From: Paenilisteria newyorkensis
GTDB taxonomy: Bacteria > Bacillota > Bacilli > Lactobacillales > Listeriaceae
Length of the DNA: 64,000 bases
Direction: 5' to 3'
Assembly: GCF_000766145.1 (NCBI RefSeq)
Contig: NZ_JNFB01000044.1
Coordinates: 62,001-126,000, forward strand
The position numbers were made by a program, and so were the translations under genes. Below the pieces are notes generated by a model. That model was given only the letters and a program-made list of their open reading frames with translations. It did not search any database and had not been told where the DNA came from. Shown here one piece after another: positions 41,712 to 51,134 of this stretch (its first letter is position 1; the number at the start of each line of letters is the position of its first letter).

Positions 41712-44060
41712 ATGAAAAAATATATTGTTGTTTTTTTCCTAGTTTTATTCTCACTGCTAGCTATTGGTGATAAAACGTTTGCCCAAACAATCGCAGAACA
41801 AAATATGTCTCTAAACAATTGGAAAGTCTCATTGGTCGGTAAAGCTTTTCCAGCCTCCAATGTTGCCTTAAAACTGACTTTGGCTGAAAAAGAACAGGCG
41901 TTACAGCAAAATGTACTATCCAGACTAAATAAAGATCCAAAGAAAAACTATCTTTTCTCAAATGTGACAGCTTGGAAAACCAATTCCACACAATCCACAA
42001 TCATTGCAACGAATATCGAAAAAATGGCGACTCTATACCAAACACCAAACTCGATTTATTATCGTAATGCTGCTTTAAAACAAGATATTATTTACTCTCT
42101 AACTTGGTTCTACAACAACCTTTACAGCGCAAAAGTAGGTAAATTAAATAGGAATTGGTATGACTTGCAAATTGGTACACCGATTTCACTTGTAAATACG
42201 CTAGTTTTAATGAAACCTGATATTTCTAGCACCTTTTTACAAAATTACTTAAAAGCTATCGACTATTTTGAACCTGCAACTGCTACCGCAAAAGATGTCG
42301 GCACTGGCGCAAACCGTCTCGATAAAGGATTTATTGTGACCATACGTGGTGTCCTTGGAGGGAATCAGGCTAAGATTAACATGGGCACGGAGATGGTAAA
42401 ACGTGTGTATACGCCGGTCACTTCTGGTGATGGATTTTACGCAGATGGCTCCTTTATTCAACATGCAAATACACCATACACAACAGGATATGGCGCGGCA
42501 GTCTTAGCTCGTAGCGCAGATTTTTATCAATTGCTTTCTGGTACAAAATCATTTAGCAACCTGCGCTCACTTCCTATGATGTTCACTTACTTAGACACTA
42601 CTTATCTTCCTGTACTTTACAAAGATGAAGTTCTGGATATGACTCGCGGTCGCGGCGTTTCTCTAAAAGCTGTTTCGAACCAACAAATCGCACAAACGAT
42701 GCTTTATGACATGTTTACAATTAGTCAAAAAAATAGTAATGTCGCTTATCGCGGGAAATATGCCAATATTATGAAATCTTCAATTATCAGTCAATCTCTA
42801 CATCTCGATTTCTATAAAAACCTGACTATTCCGCAAGCCCAAACGTTCCAATCCATTTTGCTCAACAAAAAAATTCCCGCAACCTACCCAAATCGGACCC
42901 AAAACAAAATGATGGCTAGCGCAAGTCAAATGGTCGATATCAAATCTTCCTATGTCGCTGGTATCAGCATGTTCTCCAAAAAAATATCCGCATTTGAAAG
43001 CATTGGAGGTCAAAATAAATTAGGCTTTTACACAGGAACTGGCGCGCTTTATCTCTATAACGGCGACGAAGCATTCGAGGGAAACTACTACCCAACCGTT
43101 GACATGACAAGCCTCGCGGGCACAACAACCGACCACAAAACAAAACCAATTACATCCGATAACGCCAAATACCTTAATACCCAAGCTTGGTCCGGCGGCG
43201 TATCCGATCAACAAAACGGCTCCTCAACGATGCACTACAATATGAAAAATGTGACCGGAAGCACGCTCGAAGCACGCAAATCCTGGTTCTTCCTAAACGG
43301 TAAAATTGTGGCATTAGGCACCGGCATTACTTCAAAAGAAAACCTAAGCACCGAAACCATCGTCGAAAACCGTAAACTATTTAACACAAACCTCAATACC
43401 TTCGTCGTTGGCGGTCAAACCATCAATCTCGGCCAAACAAAAAACATCACGACCAAATGGGCCTATCTAAACGGCGCCGTTCCTAGTCAAAATATCGGCT
43501 ACGTCTTCCCAACAGCCACCAACGTCACAGCCTACAAAAAAACGAAGACCGGCAACTGGAACACCATAAACACGCGCAACCGCAACGAAATAGTCAGTGC
43601 AAACTACACAGGCATCACGATTTCTCACGGCAAAAAACCGACCAATAAATCTTACAGCTACATCATCCTACCGGGTAAATCCAAACAAGCAACCGAGGCC
43701 TACAGTAAAAAAATCGACATCGAAATCCGCGCTAACAATCTCAATCAACAAGCCGTATTCGATAAATCACAAAACCTCTGGATCGCAAATTTCCGTCAAG
43801 CAAGCACGCTAAACGGCATCGTCGCTCAAACACGCGGCTCCATCATGATCCGCAAATCCGCGACACTACAAAAAATCACCCTTGCCGATCCAAGCATGGA
43901 ACAAAGCAAAATCGTATTTTTAGTACCAAAAGTCGCAGGTCACAAAGTCAAAAGTAAATCCCCAGAAGTCAGCGTCACAACATCCGGTAAAAATTGGCGT
44001 ATCCAAGTAAACACAGCCGCCAAAAACGGCAAATCATTCAGCGTTAATTTTGGAAAATAA
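41712..44060 (+). CDS. Polysaccharide lyase family 8 (hyaluronate/chondroitin/xanthan lyase type), secreted
   Basis: A 782-aa secreted lyase with a Sec signal (cleavage near TFA-QT, about 25). The alpha-toroid runs to about residue 370 and the beta-sandwich fills the rest. The four catalytic residues appear with the spacing I recall for pneumococcal hyaluronate lyase (N349, H399, Y408, R462): N201, H251, Y260 and R314, in GANRLDKG, DGSFIQHANTPYTTGYG and DMTRGRGVSL. Family 8 enzymes cut acidic polysaccharides by beta-elimination; whether the target is hyaluronan, chondroitin, xanthan or a plant/biofilm polymer is not readable. No cell-wall anchor, so the product is released. Confidence 0.92.
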   Translation: MKKYIVVFFLVLFSLLAIGDKTFAQTIAEQNMSLNNWKVSLVGKAFPASNVALKLTLAEKEQALQQNVLSRLNKDPKKNYLFSNVTAWKTNSTQSTIIATNIEKMATLYQTPNSIYYRNAALKQDIIYSLTWFYNNLYSAKVGKLNRNWYDLQIGTPISLVNTLVLMKPDISSTFLQNYLKAIDYFEPATATAKDVGTGANRLDKGFIVTIRGVLGGNQAKINMGTEMVKRVYTPVTSGDGFYADGSFIQHANTPYTTGYGAAVLARSADFYQLLSGTKSFSNLRSLPMMFTYLDTTYLPVLYKDEVLDMTRGRGVSLKAVSNQQIAQTMLYDMFTISQKNSNVAYRGKYANIMKSSIISQSLHLDFYKNLTIPQAQTFQSILLNKKIPATYPNRTQNKMMASASQMVDIKSSYVAGISMFSKKISAFESIGGQNKLGFYTGTGALYLYNGDEAFEGNYYPTVDMTSLAGTTTDHKTKPITSDNAKYLNTQAWSGGVSDQQNGSSTMHYNMKNVTGSTLEARKSWFFLNGKIVALGTGITSKENLSTETIVENRKLFNTNLNTFVVGGQTINLGQTKNITTKWAYLNGAVPSQNIGYVFPTATNVTAYKKTKTGNWNTINTRNRNEIVSANYTGITISHGKKPTNKSYSYIILPGKSKQATEAYSKKIDIEIRANNLNQQAVFDKSQNLWIANFRQASTLNGIVAQTRGSIMIRKSATLQKITLADPSMEQSKIVFLVPKVAGHKVKSKSPEVSVTTSGKNWRIQVNTAAKNGKSFSVNFGK

Positions 44061-44064
44061 TATC

Positions 44065-44101
44065 GAGGGTGCCGTATCTAAGAAGATACCGCACCCTTTT
44101 A
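44065..44101 (+). terminator. Intrinsic terminator of the lyase gene
   Basis: GAGGGTGCCGTATCT pairs with AGATACCGCACCCTTT around a 4-base loop and is followed by T residues. The 240 bp up to the next start codon show no further gene. Confidence 0.85.
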
Positions 44102-44342
44102 ATATGTGACGAAATCAACACAGTTTAACCAAAAATAGCAACTGCTGACTGGAGTTTTTGTATTTTTTATACCTTTAATTGGTGCTATCATTATACGAGT
44201 AGCGACTTGCGAGTTACTACATATAAAGGAATTTCTGTTAACTGAAAAAGCCCGATAATATGCCTATATATTTACCTCGAGGAGCATACCTATCCCTGCC
44301 TAAAGATACAGTTTTTCTATACAAATTGGAGGACAAATAACA

Positions 44343-45029
44343 ATGAACAACACTATCAAAAAATGGGCAGTAGTATCCGTCGCTGCAACAATGCTGACAA
44401 CTTCTGTAATGGCTACCATCCCAATGGGTGCACACGCCGCAGAATCAGTAGTAGCTACTAGCGCACAAAACAGTAACGCCATCACAGCACCACAATTACT
44501 AAACGTAACAAAAGATGGTTTCTCTGGCAAATACGGTTCTAACATCGCTTCTGTTAAACTTATCGTAAATGGTAAAGTTTCTAAAGTAGCAACATTGTCA
44601 AACGGAACGTATTCATTCAGCGGCTTACTAAGCGGCAAACAAATTCGTAGCACAGACATCGTTTCTGTCATTGCTTACAACGCATTCGGTTCAGAAATGC
44701 ACGAGCTAGAAATGGAACCAGGATATGCAGATGACGTTGTTATTCCACCAGTTGTAGCATCAATCAACAGCTACTCTATCACAGCACCAGACTCTCTTAG
44801 CCTATCGCAATCAGCATTTTCTGGCAATTACGGTTCAGATATTGCTTCTGTTAAACTTATTGTCGAAGGAAGAGTGGCACAAGTTGCAACTTTATCAAAT
44901 GGAACTTACACATTCAATACTTTGCTAAACGGTCAAAGAGTTCGCGTTACTGATGACATTAGCGTCATTGGCTACAACGCACAAGGCCAAGAAATGCACC
45001 AAATCAGTTTTAATGACATTACAAAATAA
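44343..45029 (+). CDS. Secreted protein with two Ig-like repeats
   Basis: A 228-aa protein with a Sec signal (cleavage near AHA-AE, about 33) and two repeats of about 80 residues. Each runs ITAP, then FSG(K/N)YGS(N/D)IASVKLIV, a V(S/A)(K/Q)VATLSNGTY(S/T)F strand and a closing VI(A/G)YNA strand before MH. This is the bacterial Ig-like module used as a stalk in Listeria internalins and other surface proteins, but here there is no LRR, GW or LPXTG domain. It is released or bound non-covalently. GGAGG lies nine bases before the ATG. It sits behind the secreted polysaccharide lyase, possibly as an accessory binding protein. Confidence 0.8.
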   Translation: MNNTIKKWAVVSVAATMLTTSVMATIPMGAHAAESVVATSAQNSNAITAPQLLNVTKDGFSGKYGSNIASVKLIVNGKVSKVATLSNGTYSFSGLLSGKQIRSTDIVSVIAYNAFGSEMHELEMEPGYADDVVIPPVVASINSYSITAPDSLSLSQSAFSGNYGSDIASVKLIVEGRVAQVATLSNGTYTFNTLLNGQRVRVTDDISVIGYNAQGQEMHQISFNDITK

Positions 45030-45034
45030 GCATT

Positions 45035-45097
45035 AAAAATAAGCAGGCGTCACGCATCCATTCTTTTTGGAAGATGTGACTCCTGCTTTTAATTTTT
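45035..45097. terminator. Bidirectional terminator
   Basis: AAAAATAAGCAGGCGTCAC (45035-45053) pairs with GTGACTCCTGCTTTTAATTTTT with one mismatch and a 22-base loop. It lies between the convergent Ig-like and PRD regulator genes. Confidence 0.82.
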
Positions 45098-46825
45098 CAC
45101 AATACAAGCGATAAAGGACGCATAGTCCGGCAATTCCAAAATCGTCTTATCATCATGCTCATTAAGCACATAATACAAATAACTGAAAACTTTCAACTCC
45201 GTACTCACATTCGGATTCACACAGGCAAACAAGGCATTTTGCACAGCCATCCCGTCAACGAGAACAGGCCTCGCCAAGTGCACAAATACAGCAAAAAAAG
45301 CTTGATTTCTTGCCGTCGTACAATGTGGCAACGCAAGATGATTAATCACTAAATTATTCCCTTTTTGCTCACGTTCCTGAATTTTAAATGCTTCATCTGG
45401 GGTTAAAACAGCTTTTTCCACGAGCTCCGTACATATGCCACGCACAATGGTGTCCCAATCCTCATCCACTTGGTTATCATAACCCATTGCCAATTCTTCA
45501 GGGAAAAAGGTACATATATTTTTGCGAACATCAATTTTTTCCAATGTATCTTGAATCGCCTGTAACTCCATTTTAGTAATAATTTTTTTGATGTCGATAC
45601 ATGCCACATCTGCGTCCACATCGGGATATACGGCATGATTATTCAACAGTAATTTGATATCGTGCTGCTCCAGCTTTTGCTCCAATTCTTTTTGGTGCAT
45701 GACAACAATGACTTCCACCGTCTGGATTTCTCGCTCAATCATCTGCTTATTTATGCTAGCCACTGCATACTGGTCCGAAAATAAGATGACTTTTGCCGCT
45801 GCCTGCCTTCCTCGTTCCATCGCACACGAAAAATATAGACCAATTAAGTCGATATCATATAATTCGATGCCAAACGCTTCATTAACACTAGCAACAAACG
45901 TAATGCTCAAGTCAAAAGCCAGTGGATAGACCGCTTTTATATTAGAAATATTGTGCAGCTTGCGATCATGCAACATAATCGGGTACGCAATGCTCCGCTT
46001 CAAGTGGCCAACCAGCTGCTCTGCCAACTCCATATCATACACTAACGCACTATACTGTTCCCCCTGTTGCTGCAAAATTTCCTGCATAGCACTAGTCGTA
46101 ATCAACTGACTTTTCTGCTGTTGCCTATCAAAAAACAGAGCTAATAAATGTTGCGCCCCAGCCGGAATCTCCAATCCTTCCAAAAAAGAAGTTTCCCCGG
46201 TCTCCCCATCATCCCCCAATACCATAGCCGCCAAAATCAGACTCGCTAAATGGGCGGAATGAATATTCGGATAATACCTAGCAACATCCAACTCCCTAAT
46301 CCTTTGCAATAGCGCATCAAAATCATCTTTTGGAATCCCCAAACGCTCACAGAAAAAACTCGGGTTCTTATCAATCAAATTCGCAAGCAAAATCATTTTT
46401 CGAAATAGCGGCTCGTCCAAATAATGCCCATAATTCGGCCGCGATTTAATCTCCAAACGGTTCGCATAATGTCCCCGCAAAAAGACAATTTTCTCCGATA
46501 TCATCGGTTTTGACAGGAATAAAGTGGTCGCTAAATCATCGAGTGTCCGAAAATCATGGCGCAATAATTCCAACAAAATAAGCTCATCGTCATACATCGA
46601 CTGGTGCAAAAGGCTCCGATAAGCCATTTTATCCTCGATGTGCAATTGGTAACCACCCGCTTGGCTAGAACGTATCTCTCCCACTGATTGGAGCAAGTGG
46701 TTCATCTGAGAAATATCCCGCAAAACCGTTCTTTTCGAGGTTCCTGTTAATTTTGCCAGTTCTAAACCGCTTGCTTTGCCGTTTTCGAGACGTTCCATGA
46801 TTTGTATTTGCCGCTGATTTAGCAT
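45089..46825 (-). CDS. PRD-containing PTS-controlled transcriptional regulator (FrvR/LicR-like)
   Basis: A 578-aa BglG/MtlR-type activator: N-terminal HTH (NGKASGLELAKLTGTSKRTVLR), a second HTH near 90, PRD-type helical region(s) from about 180 to 370 (HLKRSIAYPIMLHDR with a conserved His), an EIIB-like region (about 385-470), and a C-terminal EIIA-like domain with LVINHLALPHCTTA (phospho-His in ALPH). The activity of such proteins is set by PTS phosphorylation. It is the last gene of an operon with EIIA, EIIBC, an M42 peptidase and a C-S lyase, and is six bases downstream of the lyase gene, so it almost surely controls that operon. Confidence 0.88.
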   Translation of the reverse strand: MLNQRQIQIMERLENGKASGLELAKLTGTSKRTVLRDISQMNHLLQSVGEIRSSQAGGYQLHIEDKMAYRSLLHQSMYDDELILLELLRHDFRTLDDLATTLFLSKPMISEKIVFLRGHYANRLEIKSRPNYGHYLDEPLFRKMILLANLIDKNPSFFCERLGIPKDDFDALLQRIRELDVARYYPNIHSAHLASLILAAMVLGDDGETGETSFLEGLEIPAGAQHLLALFFDRQQQKSQLITTSAMQEILQQQGEQYSALVYDMELAEQLVGHLKRSIAYPIMLHDRKLHNISNIKAVYPLAFDLSITFVASVNEAFGIELYDIDLIGLYFSCAMERGRQAAAKVILFSDQYAVASINKQMIEREIQTVEVIVVMHQKELEQKLEQHDIKLLLNNHAVYPDVDADVACIDIKKIITKMELQAIQDTLEKIDVRKNICTFFPEELAMGYDNQVDEDWDTIVRGICTELVEKAVLTPDEAFKIQEREQKGNNLVINHLALPHCTTARNQAFFAVFVHLARPVLVDGMAVQNALFACVNPNVSTELKVFSYLYYVLNEHDDKTILELPDYASFIACIVKN

Positions 46826-46831
46826 CGTTTT

Positions 46832-48007
46832 TTACCCCCTTAATGTCAAAATTGCTTTATGCATCCGTTCTAAACCATCAACTAACTTGCTTCGTGAACA
46901 CGCCACATTCATTCGTAAAAAGCCTTGCCCTCCATACGTTTCGCCTGGCATAACTGCTACTTTCCCAACGTGAATCAGCGCGTCCTGTAAGGCTTCTTTA
47001 GACACACCGAGCCTAGAAATATCCAGCCACGCTAAATACGTCCCTTCTGGTATCTCAAAATGAATTTCCGGCAGCTGATTCACGATATAATTTTTCAGAA
47101 AATGCATGTTGCTTTCCAAATGGACGACCAATTCATCCACGTAATCCGCGCTTTCATTATAGGCTACCATCGTTGCATACATGCCCAAAATACTGACAGA
47201 CGAAAGCGCATCACGTTGCTTCAACTGCTTCAAAAACGCGTCACGAAGCGCCTCATCCGGAACCAATAAATAGGAACCCATCAACCCAGGCGTATTCATC
47301 GTCTTACTCGCCGACGTACAAATACACATATTCACAGGATTCTTGGTTAGACTCAAAATCGGCGTATAGCGCGAATTCCCGTAAACAATATCCATATGAA
47401 TATCATCGGAAATAATAAAAACCCCTAAGCGCTCACAAATTTCAATAATCGCCTCTAATTCCGCTTTTTGAAAAACCCGTCCCGTCGGATTATGCGGATT
47501 CGTCAGCAATAAAATCTTCGCCCCCCGCAACTGCTCCTCCAACCGTTCCAAATCAATACGATACGTACCATTATCCCACAAAAGCTCATTTTCAACTAGT
47601 TCACGATTATTTTCCCGAATCAGGCTATAAAAAGCATCATACATCGGCGAAAAAACCACCACACGATCCCGTTCCGCACTTTTCAAACGTATCAAAACCG
47701 AAATCGCATAACAAACTGTCGGGCTATACAGCACCCAATCCATCTCAAACTGTGCATCAAAACGCGCCCGATACCAATCGATAATACTCCCCTTAAACGC
47801 CTCATGATTCCATCTCGAATAGCCAAAAACACCGTGCGCCACCCGTTCCTGAATCGCTGCAAGCACTGGCGTCGCAACCCGAAACTCCGTATCCGAAATC
47901 GAAAACGGCAGTAAATCCGCCTCGCCAAACCGATCCTCAATATAATCCCACTGCGTACAATATGTATTTTTCCGATCCACGACCTCATTAAAATCGTATT
48001 TTCCCAT
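46832..48007 (-). CDS. PLP-dependent C-S lyase/aminotransferase, MalY/PatB family
   Basis: A 391-aa fold-type I PLP enzyme of the MalY/PatB (cystathionine beta-lyase) group. The lysine that binds PLP lies in TSASKTMNTPGLMGSYLL; LLTNPHNPTGRVFQ and VFIISDDIHMDIVYG are the cofactor-ring and Asp motifs. Enzymes of this type break the C-beta to S bond of cystathionine or S-conjugates of cysteine, giving a thiol, pyruvate and ammonia. It lies in a PTS/peptidase operon, 59 bp after the M42 gene and six bases before the regulator gene, which suggests that the imported sugar carries a cysteine-derived part. An aminotransferase role cannot be excluded. Confidence 0.9.
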   Translation of the reverse strand: MGKYDFNEVVDRKNTYCTQWDYIEDRFGEADLLPFSISDTEFRVATPVLAAIQERVAHGVFGYSRWNHEAFKGSIIDWYRARFDAQFEMDWVLYSPTVCYAISVLIRLKSAERDRVVVFSPMYDAFYSLIRENNRELVENELLWDNGTYRIDLERLEEQLRGAKILLLTNPHNPTGRVFQKAELEAIIEICERLGVFIISDDIHMDIVYGNSRYTPILSLTKNPVNMCICTSASKTMNTPGLMGSYLLVPDEALRDAFLKQLKQRDALSSVSILGMYATMVAYNESADYVDELVVHLESNMHFLKNYIVNQLPEIHFEIPEGTYLAWLDISRLGVSKEALQDALIHVGKVAVMPGETYGGQGFLRMNVACSRSKLVDGLERMHKAILTLRG

Positions 48008-48066
48008 CCAAATCTCAGCTCTTTCCTATTTGAAAAGCCCAGCGCGTCCGCCAAGCCTTCCTGATT

Positions 48067-49128
48067 TTATCCAATATAGCGACAAATAGCCGCATGTTTT
48101 TCTGCGTTATACGTCGCTAAAAAATGATCTAGCAACGTCGCCAAACTATCATAATCCGATCTCGAAATCATCGACGAGTTAGCGTGCAAGTAACGCGTTG
48201 GCAAGCAAAACGCCACAACCGGACGACCGCCACCCATCACATTATAGCGCCCACCATCCGTAGCACCCGTTTTCATCGTACAAAACTGCAACGGTCCCGC
48301 CATACTTCGCGCCATATCAACCAAATCCTGCTTCAATTTTTGATGCGGAATGTAGCGTTTGTCAAAAAGCGCCAATGCCGCGCCAGAACCAAGTTTTAGC
48401 GGGAATTTAATCCGATCAAAGCCCGGCGTATCACCAGCGACCATCGTATCGATAACAATCGCAATATCCGGCGCAATCGCCTCGGCCGACGTCTGTGCAC
48501 CGCGAAGCCCGACCTCTTCCTGCACCGTCGCCACCGCATACAACGTGATTTCCCCGTTCTCACACCGTTTAAAAAGCTCCGCCACAAGCGCGCATCCAGC
48601 TCGGTTATCCAGCGCTTTCCCCAAAATCCGATCCTGCGTCAACTCCGCAAAATTCGGCTCCGGACAAACAAAATCACCAACCGCGACGCCCATCTCCGCC
48701 ACCATTTCCGCCGAGTCCGCACCGATATCAATAAACATCGCGTCATGCTCCATCGGGCGCGCCTTATCCGCCTCACTCAGCGCATGCGGAGCAATCGAAC
48801 CGATAATCCCAGTCACTTTTCCAGTCTCCGTCCGAATCTCCACCCGATGGTTCAACATACTCTGATTCCACCACGAACCAACCGTATCAAACGACAGAAA
48901 ACCATCCTCCGAAACATGCTTCACGATAAAACCAACCTCATCCATATGCCCAATAATCGCCACTTTTGGCCCCTTAGAACCCTTACGTGCGATAAAGCTA
49001 CCCAAACCATCGAATGTAATTTCATCCGCCTCATTTACCAATTCTCGATATAAAATTTCGCGGATTTCTTGCTCATCACCACTAGTTCCCGATGCCATCA
49101 CCAGTTGTTTCAGTAAATTCGTCTCCAT
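48067..49128 (-). CDS. M42 family metallo-aminopeptidase (FrvX-like)
   Basis: A 353-aa co-catalytic metallopeptidase of family M42. Metal and catalytic residues can be placed in IIGHMDEVGF (His-Asp), GKALDNRAGC (bridging Asp), VATVQEEVGLRG (catalytic Glu pair), VIDTMVAGD (Asp) and TRYLHANSSM (His). These form large tetrahedral shells that trim peptides. In E. coli frvABXR, FrvX holds the same place next to a fructose-type PTS. The gene overlaps the EIIBC gene by 47 bp; the ATG has only a weak ribosome site (AGAGG), so translational coupling is likely and an internal start is possible. Confidence 0.9.
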   Translation of the reverse strand: METNLLKQLVMASGTSGDEQEIREILYRELVNEADEITFDGLGSFIARKGSKGPKVAIIGHMDEVGFIVKHVSEDGFLSFDTVGSWWNQSMLNHRVEIRTETGKVTGIIGSIAPHALSEADKARPMEHDAMFIDIGADSAEMVAEMGVAVGDFVCPEPNFAELTQDRILGKALDNRAGCALVAELFKRCENGEITLYAVATVQEEVGLRGAQTSAEAIAPDIAIVIDTMVAGDTPGFDRIKFPLKLGSGAALALFDKRYIPHQKLKQDLVDMARSMAGPLQFCTMKTGATDGGRYNVMGGGRPVVAFCLPTRYLHANSSMISRSDYDSLATLLDHFLATYNAEKHAAICRYIG

Positions 49129-50557
49129 CTTTTCGTTTCGCCTCTTTCCGTTTTAGCCACCATGTTTTCAGTACAATAATGAGGAAAATATTCAACGCCA
49201 GTCCAAACGCTAAAACAAGATAGAACCAGTACCACGGCGACATCAAGCCGATTAGCGGGTCAAACATTCCAATTCCGGGTGCTAGCCTTTGAATTCCAAA
49301 CATAATCGTCAACATCCCAGCAATACCACCACTTAGCGTATTTGCCGTAATCATTGGAAACGGAGCAGCAAGTGCATACGGAATCGCAGGCTCCGTCGCA
49401 ACCGTCGACCCAACAATAATCGAACTGATCGCCGCACCTTTTTCCTGTTTCGTAAATAATTTTGGCGCGATAAAAGTCGAAATCCCGGCAGCCATCGGAG
49501 GCATCAACGCTACAACACCAACGATCGCGTACCAATCATAAATCCCTTTGTCGAGCAGCGAGAAGCAGAAGAACCAGGCCGTTTTATTCACCGGTCCACC
49601 CATATCAAACGCAAGCATCGCGCCAACTAAGAACGCCGCAGCCAATTTCATTTCTGTCGGAATCGTGTTCAAGAAATGCAGCATCCCGTCCATCATGCCA
49701 CCCATCACAGGCCCTAATACGTAAAATGTCAAAATACCAAAAATAAATAATGTCACAAACGGAATCAGCATCGAACCTAAGAGCGGTTGCAACGCCTTGC
49801 CCAGCTTCACTTTTCGGAAGTATTTCACAAAATAACCAATCGCGAGTCCCAGAACCACCGCACCTAAAAAGCCAGCACCCGACTCCGTTCCAAGCATCGT
49901 GTTATCATTCGCCAAATACGTGACCAGAAACGCCGGTGCAAATGCCGGTTTATCACCAATCGAGCTCGCAATATACGCACCCATAATCGGAATCATAAAC
50001 TTGAATCCTAAGTAACCGATCGTCTCAACGACCCAAGCAAACGACGGATCACCATTCGCCATATCCACATACGGCATCCCAAACTGCACAAGCATATTCG
50101 CAATTGCAACGAGTAAACCACCGCCGATAACAAACGGCAATGCAGCAGAAACACCCGCCATCAAATGACTCATCACACTTCCAGTCGGCGCATCTTGATT
50201 TCCCATTTTAATGTTGTTATCCGCTGTAAATAATGTCGCTTTGCCTTCCAAATCATCATAAATCGTCTCAATCTGCTTCAACGCCTCCGAAACCTTCAGC
50301 TCCACAACCTTCTTATTCGCAAAACGGAATCGGTCTTCCTCACTAATCGTCCGTCCCAGCGCCAGAATCACGTAATCCGCCGCCTTAATTTCCGCCGGTG
50401 TCAAATGATTCTCCACACCACTCGCGCCCTGCGTCTCCACTTTTATCGTGTATCCTAGCGAAACTGCCTTACGTTCCAGCGCTTCCGCCACCATGTACGT
50501 ATGCGCAATGCCCGCCGGACAATTCGTAATCGCTACAATGTTTAAACTTGTCATCAT
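49082..50557 (-). CDS. PTS fructose-type EIIBC component (FrvB-like)
   Basis: A 491-aa PTS permease. Residues 1-100 form the EIIB domain with phospho-Cys in ITNCPAGIAHTYM; the membrane EIIC domain with about nine helices follows (AGVSAALPFVIGGGLLVAIA, AFDMGGPVNKTAW, GSTVATEPAIPYA). Fructose-type EIIC proteins import and phosphorylate fructose, mannosylglycerate and related sugars; the real sugar here is unknown. The ATG pair at the start lies after GGGAGCG. The EIIA gene is 15 bp upstream. Genes downstream (M42 peptidase, C-S lyase) argue against free fructose as the main substrate. Confidence 0.92.
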   Translation of the reverse strand: MMTSLNIVAITNCPAGIAHTYMVAEALERKAVSLGYTIKVETQGASGVENHLTPAEIKAADYVILALGRTISEEDRFRFANKKVVELKVSEALKQIETIYDDLEGKATLFTADNNIKMGNQDAPTGSVMSHLMAGVSAALPFVIGGGLLVAIANMLVQFGMPYVDMANGDPSFAWVVETIGYLGFKFMIPIMGAYIASSIGDKPAFAPAFLVTYLANDNTMLGTESGAGFLGAVVLGLAIGYFVKYFRKVKLGKALQPLLGSMLIPFVTLFIFGILTFYVLGPVMGGMMDGMLHFLNTIPTEMKLAAAFLVGAMLAFDMGGPVNKTAWFFCFSLLDKGIYDWYAIVGVVALMPPMAAGISTFIAPKLFTKQEKGAAISSIIVGSTVATEPAIPYALAAPFPMITANTLSGGIAGMLTIMFGIQRLAPGIGMFDPLIGLMSPWYWFYLVLAFGLALNIFLIIVLKTWWLKRKEAKRKDGDEFTETTGDGIGN

Positions 50558-50572
50558 GCCTTCGCTCCCTTT

Positions 50573-51022
50573 TTATGAAATAACGCCTTGAATCAGCGTC
50601 AAAATCTCGTTTTCCGTACCCATTTTTAATTTTCCAACAAATTCAGGATCCATCAATTTCCGACTCAGCTGCGACAACAACCGCAAATGCTCCTGTCCAC
50701 CAGTTTCCGGCACAAGCAAGCAAATCCAGCAATGCACAGGCTTTCCATCCATCGCTTCCCACTCCACTTGATTCCCTCCACGTCCTACCAAAACACCGAC
50801 CTCCGTTACAAAAGCTGATTTCGCATGTGGAATCGCAATCCCGCCGCCAAATCCAGTAGTCGACTCCTCTTCCCGCAAACAAAGATCCTTATAAAATCCC
50901 GCCGCGTCCGTCACCTTCCCGTTCGCAACAGCCAAATCCGCAAATTCTCGCAAAATTTCCGCTTTCGTCTTTCCCTGCATCTCCAAGTTTATCCCACTTA
51001 TCGTCATGATTTCCATTTCCAC
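50573..51022 (-). CDS. PTS fructose-type EIIA component (FrvA-like)
   Basis: A 149-aa EIIA of the fructose/mannitol-Ntr class with the phospho-His loop GGGIAIPHAKSAFV near residue 67 and HLRLLSQLSRKLMD near 115. It takes phosphate from HPr and passes it to the EIIB domain of the next protein. The start is GTG 51022 close after GGAG, or the ATG two codons later (51016), which has a better codon but a longer spacing. First gene of the five-gene operon, behind a promoter overlapped by a cre-like site. Confidence 0.92.
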   Translation of the reverse strand: MEMEIMTISGINLEMQGKTKAEILREFADLAVANGKVTDAAGFYKDLCLREEESTTGFGGGIAIPHAKSAFVTEVGVLVGRGGNQVEWEAMDGKPVHCWICLLVPETGGQEHLRLLSQLSRKLMDPEFVGKLKMGTENEILTLIQGVIS

Positions 51023-51077
51023 TCAGCTCCAAATCCTATTTACTTGCCACTTTGACACTGCTTCCTTGTCCTCTTTT

Positions 51078-51134
51078 AGTATAGTTGATAACGCTTACTA
51101 AAAAAACAATAGAAATGTCACACCGGTGATGACA
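51078..51134 (-). promoter_or_regulatory. frv-like operon promoter region: cre site and an inverted repeat
   Basis: Minus-strand -10 TATACT is at 51078-51083 with a poor -35, as expected for an activator-dependent promoter. TGATAACGCTTACT (51086-51099) fits the CcpA cre consensus TGWNANCGNTNWCA at 13 of 14 positions and lies between -10 and -35, so glucose repression is likely. Further upstream, 51116-51134 has TGTCA/TGACA arms around CACCGGTG, a candidate binding site for the PRD regulator encoded in the operon. Confidence 0.65.
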
